A DNA stretch of 64,000 nt from JBOGZD01 sp050697155. Its GTDB lineage: Bacteria > Actinomycetota > Thermoleophilia > Solirubrobacterales > 70-9. A program made the position numbers and the translations under genes. Below the pieces are notes generated by a model that saw only the letters and a program-made list of their open reading frames with translations, did not search any database and was not told the origin of the DNA. This document shows positions 16,004-24,225 of the stretch, in pieces; position 1 is the first letter of the stretch; every line of letters starts with the position of its first letter. The stretch lies in contig JBOGZD010000002.1 of NCBI GenBank assembly GCA_050697155.1, positions 1-64,000 of the forward strand. The letters run 5' to 3'.

Positions 16004-17539
16004 TCAGGGCTCCTCGCGGAGCAGCTCGCGGCCGAGCTCAGAGACGGTGACGTGGATCGCCGCGGGCTCGACCGCGTAGTCGATCAGCGCCAGCGCGCTC
16101 AGCCGGTCGAGCACGAACTGGAACGCCTCCGCCTGGCGCCCGTTCTCGTACCGACGCAGGACGTCGAACGACCATCCGGTGGTGTGCAGCGAGTACTCGT
16201 TGGTCGCCTCGGGGTTGTCGCCGGCGAGCAGCTCCTGGGAGGAGAGGTCGCGGACCGTGCTCGAGATTCGCAGCGCAGCACTCGAGCCCGAGAGCTCGCG
16301 CACTAGCTGCGCGAGATAGCCGAGCGTCGCCAGCGCCTCCGGGCGCAGCGCCCGGTAGAGCTCGACCGGCTGGTCGAGCTCTGGCGCGAGCTCGCCCATC
16401 TGGTTCGCCGGCAGCCAGCCGAGCCGCGATGAGACCGGCAGCGGGACCAGGTGGCCGTCGCGAAGCGCCGCCTCGAGGTCGCCGGGATCCTCGAACACCT
16501 CGGTCTCCTCCTCGGGGTGAAAGACCTCCTCCAGGGTCGCCTTCGCGGTCGCCAGCGCGGCGGTCTCGACGAGCCGGTCGGAATCGTTGCGGTAAAGGCG
16601 CATCACCCCCTCCGAGGCGCGCACCTTCCACAGGTAGTCCGAGGACTCGTCGCCGAACCCGGTCAGCAGCTCGTGCGCCTCGCGGTGGGAGTCGGGCGAG
16701 GAGTCGAAGTAGAGCTGGGCGTAGGTGAGCGCGTCGGCGGCGACCAGCGCTCCGATCGGCCCCTCGCCCTCGTCGCCGGCGTAGGCCCGGATCACGTTCT
16801 CCAGGTTGCCGATCCCCATGTGGTAAGAGGCGATCGCGAGGTCGTCGGCGCCGAAGCGCTCGCGGGCGATCTCGAGGTAGGTGGCGGCGCCGTCGATCGC
16901 CGCCTCGGGGTTGAAGCGCTGGTCGACCGCCGCTCGCTCGGCGCGCAGCCGCTTCGCCTCGGCGGCCGACTCGGCCTTCGCGATCCGCTTGGTGATCGCC
17001 ACGCTGCGCTCGAGGTCGACGCTCATCCCGAGCAGCTCGGTCGCGGTCGAGGGGATGATCTGCGCCAGCCCCGAGGCGGCCTCGGGGGTCGGGCCCGCGG
17101 TCACCTCCGGGCGCCCGGCGCTCTCGAGGAAGATGACCGCCTCGACCGTGTCCGGGTCGACGCCGTGGCGGCCGGCGGCCGCCTCGATCTCATCGCGCCA
17201 GGCGGCGGTTCGCCGCGCCGAGGCGATCGCGCCTCCGGGGCTCTTGGCGTAGATCACGTGCGAGGCGCCGGTCGCGGCCCGCGCCTCGAAGCGCTCCCGG
17301 CGGGGGGGATCCCACGCGAGCGGGTCGACCGAGGGGTTCTGCGGGTCGGCCGCCGCGCTCGCCTCGCCGGCGATCCCCGCGACGCGGGCATCGAGCGGCT
17401 CGCGCTCGCCGAGGCCGAGCGCCAGCGGAATCGCGGCGACGATCGCCGCCGCGACCACAAGCAGCAGCACGCCGCCGACGGCGCGGACGAGGTCGTCCCT
17501 GCCGGATCGCTGCTCGCGAATCGAATCGTCGTCCCGCAC
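16004..17539 (-). CDS. Membrane-anchored lytic transglycosylase fused to a DUF5715/M15-like domain
   Basis: A 511-residue protein with a single membrane helix (residues about 20-42), a lysozyme-fold SLT domain and a C-terminal M15-like domain. The SLT part shows the catalytic glutamate in AVIFLESAGRPEV, the ASGLAQIIPSTA motif and SYHMGIGNLENVI. The C-terminal part (from about residue 400) contains ISSTVRDLSSQELL and EYSLHTTGWSFDVLR, the HTTGxxFD pattern of DUF5715, which resembles the HxxxGxxxD zinc motif of D,D-carboxypeptidases. It probably acts on peptidoglycan glycan strands and perhaps stem peptides outside the membrane. GTG start; TAACAT lies 8 nt upstream. Confidence 0.82.
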   Translation of the reverse strand: MRDDDSIREQRSGRDDLVRAVGGVLLLVVAAAIVAAIPLALGLGEREPLDARVAGIAGEASAAADPQNPSVDPLAWDPPRRERFEARAATGASHVIYAKSPGGAIASARRTAAWRDEIEAAAGRHGVDPDTVEAVIFLESAGRPEVTAGPTPEAASGLAQIIPSTATELLGMSVDLERSVAITKRIAKAESAAEAKRLRAERAAVDQRFNPEAAIDGAATYLEIARERFGADDLAIASYHMGIGNLENVIRAYAGDEGEGPIGALVAADALTYAQLYFDSSPDSHREAHELLTGFGDESSDYLWKVRASEGVMRLYRNDSDRLVETAALATAKATLEEVFHPEEETEVFEDPGDLEAALRDGHLVPLPVSSRLGWLPANQMGELAPELDQPVELYRALRPEALATLGYLAQLVRELSGSSAALRISSTVRDLSSQELLAGDNPEATNEYSLHTTGWSFDVLRRYENGRQAEAFQFVLDRLSALALIDYAVEPAAIHVTVSELGRELLREEP

Positions 17540-17547
17540 GCCGTGCG

Positions 17548-17557
17548 ATGTTAGGTT
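17548..17557. promoter_or_regulatory. Interlocked divergent -10 boxes (ATGTTAGGTT)
   Basis: Read rightward, TAGGTT (17552-17557) ends 7 nt before the GTG at 17565. Read leftward, TAACAT (17553-17548) ends 8 nt before the GTG at 17539. The two hexamers share one TA step. Confidence 0.6.
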
Positions 17558-17564
17558 CCGCGTC

Positions 17565-18551
17565 GTGCGGACCGAGGCGCGCTTTCCGGCTGTCGCAGAC
17601 GGAGCCGGGCACTACGAGAGCTTGTACATCAAGGCGACGCGGCCGGGAGGCGGCCGCGGGATCTGGATCCGCCACACCGTCCACAAGCGGCCCGGGGCGG
17701 AGGCAAGCGCGTCGTTGTGGTTCACGCTCTTCGACGCCGAGTCCGACGGTCCCAGGGCGACCAAGCTGACCCTGCCGGCGACCGAGCTCGCCGCCCCCGA
17801 CGGCGCCTACATCCGGGTCGGCGACGCGCTGCTCGAGCCCGGTCGCGCCGGCGGCAGCGCGGAGACCGAGGCGATGTCGGTCTCCTGGGACCTGCGCTTC
17901 GACTCCGGAGCCGAGGCGTTCCGGCACATGCCGTACGAGTTCCTCTACGGCGCGCCGCTGCCGAAGACGAAGTTCCTCTCCCCCTATCCGGACGCACGCT
18001 TCGACGGCTCCGTCACCGTCGACGGGGAGCAGATCGAGCTGGTCTCGTGGCCGGGGATGATCGGCCACAACTGGGGTGCCGAGCATGCCGAGCGCTGGAC
18101 CTGGATCCAGGCGAACGAGTTCCGCGAGGGCGACGGCTACTTCGATGCCGCGCTCGGCAGGGTCAAGGTCGGCCCGCTGACCACGCCGTGGATCGGCAAC
18201 GCGATGCTGCGCCTCGACGGGGCCGAGCACCGCCTCGGCGGGTTCGACCGCATCCGCTCGACGACGATCGAGGACGAGCCGACCGAGTGCGCGTTCGAGC
18301 TCACCGGCAAGGGGGTCAAGGTCCGAGGCCGGGTCTCATCCGAGCCCCGCAACTTCGTCGCCTGGGTCTACGCGGACCCGGTCGGCCCCGAGCACAACAC
18401 CCTCAACTGCTCGATCTCCGACCTCGAGCTGACCGTCGAGCGCAAGGGCGCCGAACCGCTGCGCCTCGAATCGATCGGCGCCGCCGCGTACGAGATCGGC
18501 ATGCGCGAAACCGACCACGGCATCCCCCTCCAGCCATACCCGGACGGCTGA
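17565..18551 (+). CDS. AttH/CrtC-like (hydroxyneurosporene synthase-type) beta-barrel protein
   Basis: A 328-residue soluble protein whose middle carries WPGMIGHNWGAEHAERWTW, the GHNWG...W pattern seen in lipocalin-like AttH/CrtC (carotenoid 1,2-hydratase) domains. The first half resembles the paired N-terminal barrel (GIWIRHTVHKRPG, FDSGAEAFRHMPYE). No carotenoid genes lie nearby, so hydratase activity is not implied; many relatives in actinobacteria have no known substrate. There is no signal peptide. It is divergent from the transglycosylase gene and followed by one of the 40-nt palindromes. Confidence 0.68.
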   Translation: MRTEARFPAVADGAGHYESLYIKATRPGGGRGIWIRHTVHKRPGAEASASLWFTLFDAESDGPRATKLTLPATELAAPDGAYIRVGDALLEPGRAGGSAETEAMSVSWDLRFDSGAEAFRHMPYEFLYGAPLPKTKFLSPYPDARFDGSVTVDGEQIELVSWPGMIGHNWGAEHAERWTWIQANEFREGDGYFDAALGRVKVGPLTTPWIGNAMLRLDGAEHRLGGFDRIRSTTIEDEPTECAFELTGKGVKVRGRVSSEPRNFVAWVYADPVGPEHNTLNCSISDLELTVERKGAEPLRLESIGAAAYEIGMRETDHGIPLQPYPDG

Positions 18552-18575
18552 GCCGCGCTGCGGCGGATTCACCGA

Positions 18576-18615
18576 TTGACGAGTTATGGGGCCTATAGGG
18601 CACACAACTCATCAA
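18576..18615. repeat. 40-nt palindromic element, copy 1
   Basis: Begins TTGACGAGTT and ends AACTCATCAA, so TTGA/TCAA and GAGTT/AACTC pair; the centre is GGGGCCTATAGGGC. It matches three other elements in this window in length (exactly 40 nt), TTGA/TCAA ends, the GGGG block at positions 13-16, C at position 18 and A at position 20. It lies 24 nt after the stop of the AttH-like gene. Confidence 0.75.
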
Positions 18616-18740
18616 CGCGGGCGTCCTGATAGTCGGCCCACAGGTTCTCCAACGCGTGCTGGGATCGGCGGTCGGAATCGTCCTCGTCGTGACGATGCTC
18701 GCGGCTCTCCTGTCCGCCGGCGACTGAGGAGTTCCCGCGC

Positions 18741-18746
18741 CATACT
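18741..18746 (+). promoter_or_regulatory. Leaderless -10 box (CATACT) for the VOC gene
   Basis: CATACT ends 6 nt before the ATG at 18753, with no ribosome site. Confidence 0.45.
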
Positions 18747-18752
18747 CGGGCC

Positions 18753-19097
18753 ATGTCCGCGCCGCTGATCGAGTTCCCGGCCGACGATCCCGACCGCGCC
18801 CGCCGGTTCTGGCGCGGAGTGCTCGGCGTCGAGCTCGCGCCGAGACCTGCCGCCGCCGGTTCGGGGTGGGAGTCGGATGACGACGGTCTGCGCCTCGGCG
18901 TGCACGCGCGCGGGCCCGGGCCCGGCGATACCGCCGCCCTTCCGTATTTCACCGTCGCGGACCTCGCGGCGACGCTCGAGCGCGTCGGCGAGCTCGGCGG
19001 CTCGGTCATCCACCCGGGCGAGCGATGGGCGGTCTGCCGCGATTCCGAGGGAAGCCCGTTCGCGCTCGCCGCGGAAGACCCTCCCGAGACTCAGTGA
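18753..19097 (+). CDS. VOC-family (glyoxalase/bleomycin-resistance fold) protein
   Basis: A 114-residue protein of the VOC fold: IEFPADDPDRARRFWRGVLGVEL at the N-terminus is the usual first strand and helix, and the second half has LPYFTVADLAATLERVGELGGSV followed by a terminal CRDSEGSPFALA strand. Metal-ligand positions are poorly conserved (no N-terminal histidine), so it may be a binding protein rather than an enzyme. It sits alone, converging on the cyclase gene with a terminator-like hairpin between. Confidence 0.75.
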   Translation: MSAPLIEFPADDPDRARRFWRGVLGVELAPRPAAAGSGWESDDDGLRLGVHARGPGPGDTAALPYFTVADLAATLERVGELGGSVIHPGERWAVCRDSEGSPFALAAEDPPETQ

Positions 19098-19114
19098 TTG
19101 AGCGTCGCCAGGAT

Positions 19115-19132
19115 CCCCGCTAGCCGGCGGGG
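19115..19132. terminator. Short GC hairpin between convergent genes
   Basis: CCCCGC-TAGCCG-GCGGGG, 6-bp perfect stem, placed 17 nt after the VOC stop and overlapping the end of the opposing cyclase gene. Confidence 0.45.
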
Positions 19133-19932
19133 ACGGCGGATCGCAGCGGTGGGAAGTCGGCGACCAGGTCGGCCGCTTGCACCTGGAAGAGATCCAGGGG
19201 CTCGGGCAGGCCGCGGAACCGCCACGCACCGAGGCTCCTCAGGCTGACTCCGTCCGGGACCGAGGCGTGGACCGCCCTCCGCACGGCGGACGACAACACG
19301 ATCTGGCCGCCGTGCGCCGCAAAGCAGATGCGCGTGGCCGCATGGACCGAGAGGCCGATGTAACCCGCGGCGGTGAGGGCGGGACGACCGCGATGCAGCG
19401 CGATCCGCAGCCGCACGTCGAGCCCCTCGGGGCCAACGCCTGGCATCGCCTGCTGAATCGCGAGCGCCGCCTCGAGCGCCGCGGGAGCCTGCTCGAAGAC
19501 CGCGAAATGATCGTCCCCGCGGACGTCCACCTCGCGACCCCCGGCCTTCTGCACCGCCGCGCGCACGCGACGGCGGGCCTTGGTGAGCAAGGCGGCGTAT
19601 TGGTCGTCGAGACGCGCAAGCAGCTCGGTCGAGCCCTCGATGTCAGTCAGCAGAAACGTGACAGTGCCCTTCGGCAGCCTCCGCTGCGGCTGCAGCTGGC
19701 GGTTGATGAAGCCGATGGGCAGAATCCCGTGCTTGTTCGCCGCCTTCAGCAGCCGGGTGCGCGCACGATCGCGTGACGCCTCGTCCTCGAAGGCGACCTG
19801 ATTGAACCGCGCCAGGGCATTCCGGACGTGTGATGCGTCGTGAATCGGAAGACGCCTACGGCCCTGCGAATCGATGTAGGCGAAGGCGCTGTCCGGAAGC
19901 TGTGCGCGCTCCTTCGCAGTGAGCGGTGGCAC
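19120..19932 (-). CDS. Class III adenylate/guanylate cyclase-domain protein with a small N-terminal domain
   Basis: A 270-residue soluble protein. Residues 1-80 (FAYIDSQGRRRLPIHDASHVRNALARFNQ...ANKHGILPIGF) form a small helical module I recall from actinobacterial proteins (DUF6582-like). Residues about 90-250 are a class III cyclase domain: FLLTDIEGSTELLARL contains the first metal aspartate, while the second metal region reads VDVRGDDHFAVFEQ. The substrate-specifying residues are not clear enough to choose ATP or GTP, and many such proteins are degenerate. Start GTG at 19932, with GATCAT 6 nt upstream. Confidence 0.78.
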   Translation of the reverse strand: MPPLTAKERAQLPDSAFAYIDSQGRRRLPIHDASHVRNALARFNQVAFEDEASRDRARTRLLKAANKHGILPIGFINRQLQPQRRLPKGTVTFLLTDIEGSTELLARLDDQYAALLTKARRRVRAAVQKAGGREVDVRGDDHFAVFEQAPAALEAALAIQQAMPGVGPEGLDVRLRIALHRGRPALTAAGYIGLSVHAATRICFAAHGGQIVLSSAVRRAVHASVPDGVSLRSLGAWRFRGLPEPLDLFQVQAADLVADFPPLRSAVPAG

Positions 19933-19938
19933 GTCCGG

Positions 19939-19944
19939 ATGATC
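19939..19944 (-). promoter_or_regulatory. Leaderless -10 box (GATCAT, minus strand) for the cyclase gene
   Basis: On the minus strand GATCAT ends 6 nt before the GTG at 19932. Confidence 0.4.
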
Positions 19945-19959
19945 GCAAGTACGACCGGC

Positions 19960-21057
19960 TCAGTGCACGAACTTCGCCCAGGTCGAGCGGAGGCTGAGGC
20001 GGGCGCGGAGGGTGTCGCCGGTGACCTCGGTCGAGCCCTTGCTGCCGACCACACGGGCGCGGACGATGCGGGGGGAGCGGCCGCGCTTGAGCACCTCGAT
20101 CCGGCGCAGCTCGCCCCGGAAGAGCTTGTCGAGCTCGTCCTCCATCTCGTCGTCGGAGAACCTCATCTTCCACTTGTGGACCGGGGAGATGTCGTCGAAC
20201 GGGTCCTTGACCGACTTCAGGTAGGGAAGCGGGTTGCCGCCGCTGAAGCCGAATTCCGAGTTCTCGGTCTGGCCGCCGGAGGTGGAGAAGTAGTAGGTGA
20301 TCGCCGGCTCGCCCCGGTACTTGACCACCTTGCGGCGGGTGGCCTTGACCGCCTTGTTGGTCGCTCGGGTCTCCGAGGAGCGCCCGCCGTAGACCTGGCT
20401 GCGGGTGTCGGCGTAGTGGTCGAAGGGACCCCCGCGCTCGGTCGCGAGGCCGTAGGAGCGGGCGACCACCGCCTGCGCCCGCAGCGCCTGCCTCGGCCAT
20501 GAGCTCGGCACCTCGTTCGCGACCACGCCCTTGACGTAGTCCTCGAGCCCGAGCGAGTTGATCACCATCAGGTCGCCGCCGTCGGCGCGAGCGACGAGGC
20601 TGCCGCGGTAGCGACCGAAGCCCTCGATCCGGATCCTGCCCGGGCCCTTCGCCGATCCCTCGGCCCCGCATCCCGCCAGCCGCTCGCCGCCGCTTGCCAG
20701 CTCGACCCCACCGCCCTTGGCCGCCAGCACGTAGTCGCGCTTCGGATTGAGCCGCTTCCCACACGCCGCCCGCGCGCCGCTGAACCCGACGCTTCCCTGC
20801 CCCGAGCCGAGCAACACCCGGACGGGCTTACCGCCCGCCTTGCCGACCTTGGTGTGGCGGTAGTAGTGGTCGAGGATCTGCTTGTAGCCCCGCCCGTGCT
20901 GGGCCATCCCGTAGGCGCCGTACTGGCTCAGGCCGACGCCGTGGCCGAAGCCGCGGCCCTTGACCGTCCACGCGGCGTCCGCCGCCGCGGGCATGGCCAT
21001 CGCCAAGGCCGCGAGCGCGCTCCCCAGCAGCGTCCGTTTTGCCGTCATTCGCGACAT
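19960..21057 (-). CDS. SpoIID/LytB-domain secreted protein
   Basis: A 365-residue secreted protein with a signal peptide (TAKRTLLGSALAALAMAM, cleavage near AAADA). The SpoIID core is clear: KGRGFGHGVGLSQYGAYGMA near the N-terminus, NSLGLEDYVKGVVANEVPSSWP, ALRAQAVVARSYGLA, the FDHYADTRSQVYGG segment and ITYYFSTSGGQTE. In Bacillus SpoIID is a lytic transglycosylase for denuded glycan; non-sporulating actinobacteria use related proteins in wall turnover. Start is uncertain between ATG 21057 and ATG 21048; GGAGG lies about 20 nt upstream, too far for a good fit. Confidence 0.85.
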   Translation of the reverse strand: MSRMTAKRTLLGSALAALAMAMPAAADAAWTVKGRGFGHGVGLSQYGAYGMAQHGRGYKQILDHYYRHTKVGKAGGKPVRVLLGSGQGSVGFSGARAACGKRLNPKRDYVLAAKGGGVELASGGERLAGCGAEGSAKGPGRIRIEGFGRYRGSLVARADGGDLMVINSLGLEDYVKGVVANEVPSSWPRQALRAQAVVARSYGLATERGGPFDHYADTRSQVYGGRSSETRATNKAVKATRRKVVKYRGEPAITYYFSTSGGQTENSEFGFSGGNPLPYLKSVKDPFDDISPVHKWKMRFSDDEMEDELDKLFRGELRRIEVLKRGRSPRIVRARVVGSKGSTEVTGDTLRARLSLRSTWAKFVH

Positions 21058-21114
21058 CTTCGACTTGAACAGATCCGTGCCTCCAAGGTCGCGGTTCGGG
21101 CAATTCATTGCGGG

Positions 21115-21120
21115 TACGCT
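21115..21120 (+). promoter_or_regulatory. Leaderless -10 box (TACGCT) for the second aldehyde dehydrogenase
   Basis: TACGCT ends 8 nt before the ATG at 21129. Confidence 0.5.
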
Positions 21121-21128
21121 GGGCAGGG

Positions 21129-22595
21129 ATGGCGATCGCGACCACGGAGCAATCGGTCCTCGACGCGGTGCCCAACCGGCTGCTGATCGGCGGCGAGTGG
21201 CGGGAGGCGAGCGACGGCGCGACGCTAGCGGTCGAGGACCCGGCCGCCGCCGAGACGATCCGCGAGGTCGCCGACGCCACCCCCGAGGACGCCCAGGCGG
21301 CGCTCGACGCGGCCTGCGAGGCGCAGCCCGCCTGGGCGGCGACGCCGCCGAACGAGCGCGGCGAGGTCCTCTGGCGCGCCTTCGAGGCGCTCAACGACCG
21401 TGCCGACGAGCTCGCGCTGGTGATGACGCTGGAGATGGGCAAGGCGGTGGCCGAGTCGAAGGCCGAGATCGCCTACGCGGCCGAGTTCTTCCGCTGGTTC
21501 TCGGGCGAGGCGCTGCGGATCGAGGGCAACTACAAGGTCGCCGGCAACGCCGCCTCGCGGGTGCTGGTGATGCGCCAGCCGGTCGGCCCCTGTTACTTCA
21601 TCACCCCCTGGAACTTCCCCACCGCGATGGGGACCCGCAAGATCGGCCCGGCGATCGCCGCCGGGTGCGCGATGGTCTGGAAGCCCGCCCAGCAGACGCC
21701 GCTGTCGGCGCTGGCGCTGGCCGAGGTCCTTGCCGGGGCGGGGCTGCCGGACGGGGTCCTGAACGTGATCACGAGCTCGTCCTCGAGCGGTGTCTCCGCG
21801 CCGATCATCTCCGACCCGCGGTTGCGCAAGCTGAGCTTCACGGGCTCGACCGAAGTCGGCCGCAAGCTGATCGCCCAGTCGGCCGACAACGTCCTGCGGG
21901 TGTCGATGGAGCTCGGTGGCAACGCCCCGTTCCTGATCTTCGACGACGCCGATCTCGACGCCGCGATCGAGGGCGCGATGACGGCGAAGATGCGCAACAT
22001 CGGCGAGGCCTGCACCTCGGCGAACCGCTTCCACGTCGCCGACCCGGTCGCGGCGGAGTTCGCCGAGCGGCTCGGCGAGCGCATGGGCTCGCTCCGGCTC
22101 GGCCGCGGCACCGAGGAGGGCGTCGACGTCGGCCCGCTGATCGACGACGACCAGCGGTCGAAGGTGACCGAGCTGGTGAACGATGCGATCGAGAGGGGCG
22201 CCAGGGCGGTGGTCGGCGGCGGCGCCCGGGACGGCGCCGGCTACTTCTACGAGCCCACCGTGCTCGGCGACGTCCCCGACGGCGCCCGGGTGCTGAAGGA
22301 GGAGATCTTCGGCCCGGTCGCCCCGGTGAAGGGCTTCGGCTCCGAGGAGGAGGCGATCGCGGCCGCCAACGACACCGAGTACGGCCTGGTCGCCTACGTT
22401 TACACCCGAGACCTCAATCGCGCGCTGCGCGTCTGCGAGGGCCTCGAGACCGGGATGATCGGGCTCAACCAGGGCATGGTCTCCAACGCCGGCGCCCCGT
22501 TCGGCGGGGTCAAGCAGTCAGGGATCGGCCGCGAGGGCGGCCGCGAGGGGATCGACGAGTACCTGGAGACCAAGTACGTCGCGGTCAACCTCTGA
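21129..22595 (+). CDS. Aldehyde dehydrogenase, succinate-semialdehyde dehydrogenase-like
   Basis: A 488-residue aldehyde dehydrogenase with NRLLIGGEWREASDG, the cofactor loop FITPWNFPTAMGTRK, the base motif SMELGGNAPFLIF, the catalytic cysteine in GEACTSANRF (C295), KEEIFGPVAPV, and the C-terminal GGVKQSGIGREGG signature. The AKMRNIGEACTSANRF segment and the tail KYVAVNL are characteristic of GabD-type NAD(P)-dependent succinate-semialdehyde dehydrogenases, the best but not certain substrate. The Lnt-like gene follows after 25 nt on the same strand. Confidence 0.88.
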   Translation: MAIATTEQSVLDAVPNRLLIGGEWREASDGATLAVEDPAAAETIREVADATPEDAQAALDAACEAQPAWAATPPNERGEVLWRAFEALNDRADELALVMTLEMGKAVAESKAEIAYAAEFFRWFSGEALRIEGNYKVAGNAASRVLVMRQPVGPCYFITPWNFPTAMGTRKIGPAIAAGCAMVWKPAQQTPLSALALAEVLAGAGLPDGVLNVITSSSSSGVSAPIISDPRLRKLSFTGSTEVGRKLIAQSADNVLRVSMELGGNAPFLIFDDADLDAAIEGAMTAKMRNIGEACTSANRFHVADPVAAEFAERLGERMGSLRLGRGTEEGVDVGPLIDDDQRSKVTELVNDAIERGARAVVGGGARDGAGYFYEPTVLGDVPDGARVLKEEIFGPVAPVKGFGSEEEAIAAANDTEYGLVAYVYTRDLNRALRVCEGLETGMIGLNQGMVSNAGAPFGGVKQSGIGREGGREGIDEYLETKYVAVNL

Positions 22596-22620
22596 GCGCC
22601 TGCGCCCGGCCGATCGTCCG

Positions 22621-24162
22621 GTGCGGCTCGCGATCGCCGCCGCGCTCGCCAGTGGGGTACTGCTGTGGCTCGCCGCTCCGGCGGTCGGCGCGGGCTGGCT
22701 CGCGTGGATCGCTCTCGTCCCGGCCGCGAGCGTGGTGCTGGCCTTCCCGGGGACCCGCGCGGCCCGGCTCTCGATCCCGCTCGGCTACGTCGTCTACCTC
22801 GAGTTGCTGCTCGTCCCGGCCTTCCCCTTCGGCGTCGCCGATGGGCAGTTCGGCGATCCCGTCGTCCCGGTGCTGGTCGGGGGCTCGCCGGTGCTGGCGA
22901 TCGCGCTGGTCGTCGTGCCGCTGGTGGGGGCGCTGCTCTACGCGGTCAGGTTCGGACAGCCGTGGGGAGCCGGGGCGCTGCCCGCGGGCGCGGCGGCGGT
23001 GGCGGCGATCGCCGTGCCCGCGCTCGCCTGGACCGCGCTCGACTTCGCCCGCGCAAAGCTCGACCCGGGGGCTCTGTGGGGACCGCTGTTCCTCTCCCAG
23101 ACGGACCAGTCCGCCGGATCGGTTGCCGCGCTCGGCGGCCCGTGGCTGATCACGCTCGCGATCGTCGCCGTCAACTACGGGATCGCCGCCGCGATCGTCC
23201 GGCGCCGGATCGCGCCCGCCCTCGCCTCGGCGGTGGTCGCCGTGGCGCTCATCCTCGCGGGCTCGGCCGCGGAGCCGCAGGCCGGAGACGCCCGGGCGCT
23301 GCGCGTCGCCGCCATCCAGCCGGGCTACGACACCGCGAACGAGGAGCGACAAGTCCTGCGCCGGTTCGAGCCCGGCACCTGGGACCTCGCGGCGCTAGAC
23401 CTGATCCGTGACGACCTCGGCGACCTGACCCGCTCGGCGGCCCGGCGTGGCGCCGAGCTCGTCGTCTGGCCCGAGGCGTCGATGTACGTCGACCCGCGCC
23501 GCGAGCCACCGGTCCGCCGAGCGTTGCTCGGCCTCTCGCGGTCGACGGGGGTGACGCTGATCGTGCCGTTCTTCGACCGGCCGGCGAACGAGGGCTACGC
23601 GATCGCCGTCGTGCCGTCGGCCGGCGGCGCCCGGCTGACCGAGGCGCGCGCGAAGCAGCGGCCGGCGTGGGTGGTCGGCGAGAGCCGGGGCGAGGGCGAG
23701 GCGCTGCCGATCGATCTCGACGGCATCCGGGTCGGCACGTTGCTCGGCACCGACCCCCAGGACGCCCGCATCGCCGGCGTCCTCGCAAGCGAGGGGGCGG
23801 AGCTGCTCGCGTCGTCGACCCACGACTGGCGCCAGAGCGCCGCACCCCAGGCCGCCTACGCGCGACTCGCGGCGCGGGCGAGCGGCCTCACCCTGATCCG
23901 GGCGGACTGGCGCTACGGCTCGGCGATCTACGCGCCCGACGGCGAGCGGCTCGCCTATGCCGGCCACGAGCAGCGCCGCACGACCCTGGTCGCGGACGTC
24001 GGGATCGCGGCGGCGAGCACCCCGTATGCCGCCGTCGGCGACCTCGTCGGCTGGCTCGCGGCCGGCGCCTCGCTCGCGGCGCTGGTCGCGACCGCCCGCG
24101 CAGGGCGTCGGCGCCCCATCAGCCCCCGCGACCCCGCGATTGAGCGATCCGGGGGGCTATAG
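22621..24162 (+). CDS. lnt: Apolipoprotein N-acyltransferase-like protein lacking the catalytic cysteine
   Basis: A 513-residue protein with about seven N-terminal membrane helices (residues 1-215) and a nitrilase-fold domain after RVAAIQPGYDT (about 230-470), the architecture of Lnt, which transfers an acyl chain to lipoprotein N-termini. The triad glutamate (WPEAS, E285) and lysine (EARAKQRPAW, K345) are present, but the cysteine position, normally in a GVxxCYE-type strand, reads GTLLGTDPQ with Gly376. The loop between Lys and this site is also short. It may be inactive, use another residue, or have another role. GTG start. The last seven codons lie inside a 40-nt palindromic element. Confidence 0.78.
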   Translation: MRLAIAAALASGVLLWLAAPAVGAGWLAWIALVPAASVVLAFPGTRAARLSIPLGYVVYLELLLVPAFPFGVADGQFGDPVVPVLVGGSPVLAIALVVVPLVGALLYAVRFGQPWGAGALPAGAAAVAAIAVPALAWTALDFARAKLDPGALWGPLFLSQTDQSAGSVAALGGPWLITLAIVAVNYGIAAAIVRRRIAPALASAVVAVALILAGSAAEPQAGDARALRVAAIQPGYDTANEERQVLRRFEPGTWDLAALDLIRDDLGDLTRSAARRGAELVVWPEASMYVDPRREPPVRRALLGLSRSTGVTLIVPFFDRPANEGYAIAVVPSAGGARLTEARAKQRPAWVVGESRGEGEALPIDLDGIRVGTLLGTDPQDARIAGVLASEGAELLASSTHDWRQSAAPQAAYARLAARASGLTLIRADWRYGSAIYAPDGERLAYAGHEQRRTTLVADVGIAAASTPYAAVGDLVGWLAAGASLAALVATARAGRRRPISPRDPAIERSGGL

Positions 24163-24179
24163 ACCCCACAAGTCGTCAA
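24140..24179. repeat. 40-nt palindromic element, copy 2
   Basis: Begins TTGAGCGATCC and ends AGTCGTCAA, with centre GGGGGGCTATAGACCCC. It contains the stop codon and last residues (IERSGGL) of the Lnt-like gene and lies between the convergent lnt and msrA genes. About 26 of 40 positions match copy 1. Confidence 0.75.
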
Positions 24180-24205
24180 CCGCCAAGCGCGAACCGCCAA
24201 GCGCG
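24178..24205 (+). repeat. Tandem 14-bp direct repeat
   Basis: AACCGCCAAGCGCG occurs twice in immediate succession (24178-24191, 24192-24205), starting inside the end of palindromic element copy 2. Confidence 0.75.
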
Positions 24206-24225
24206 AGGCGAAGCACGTGCGCTCC

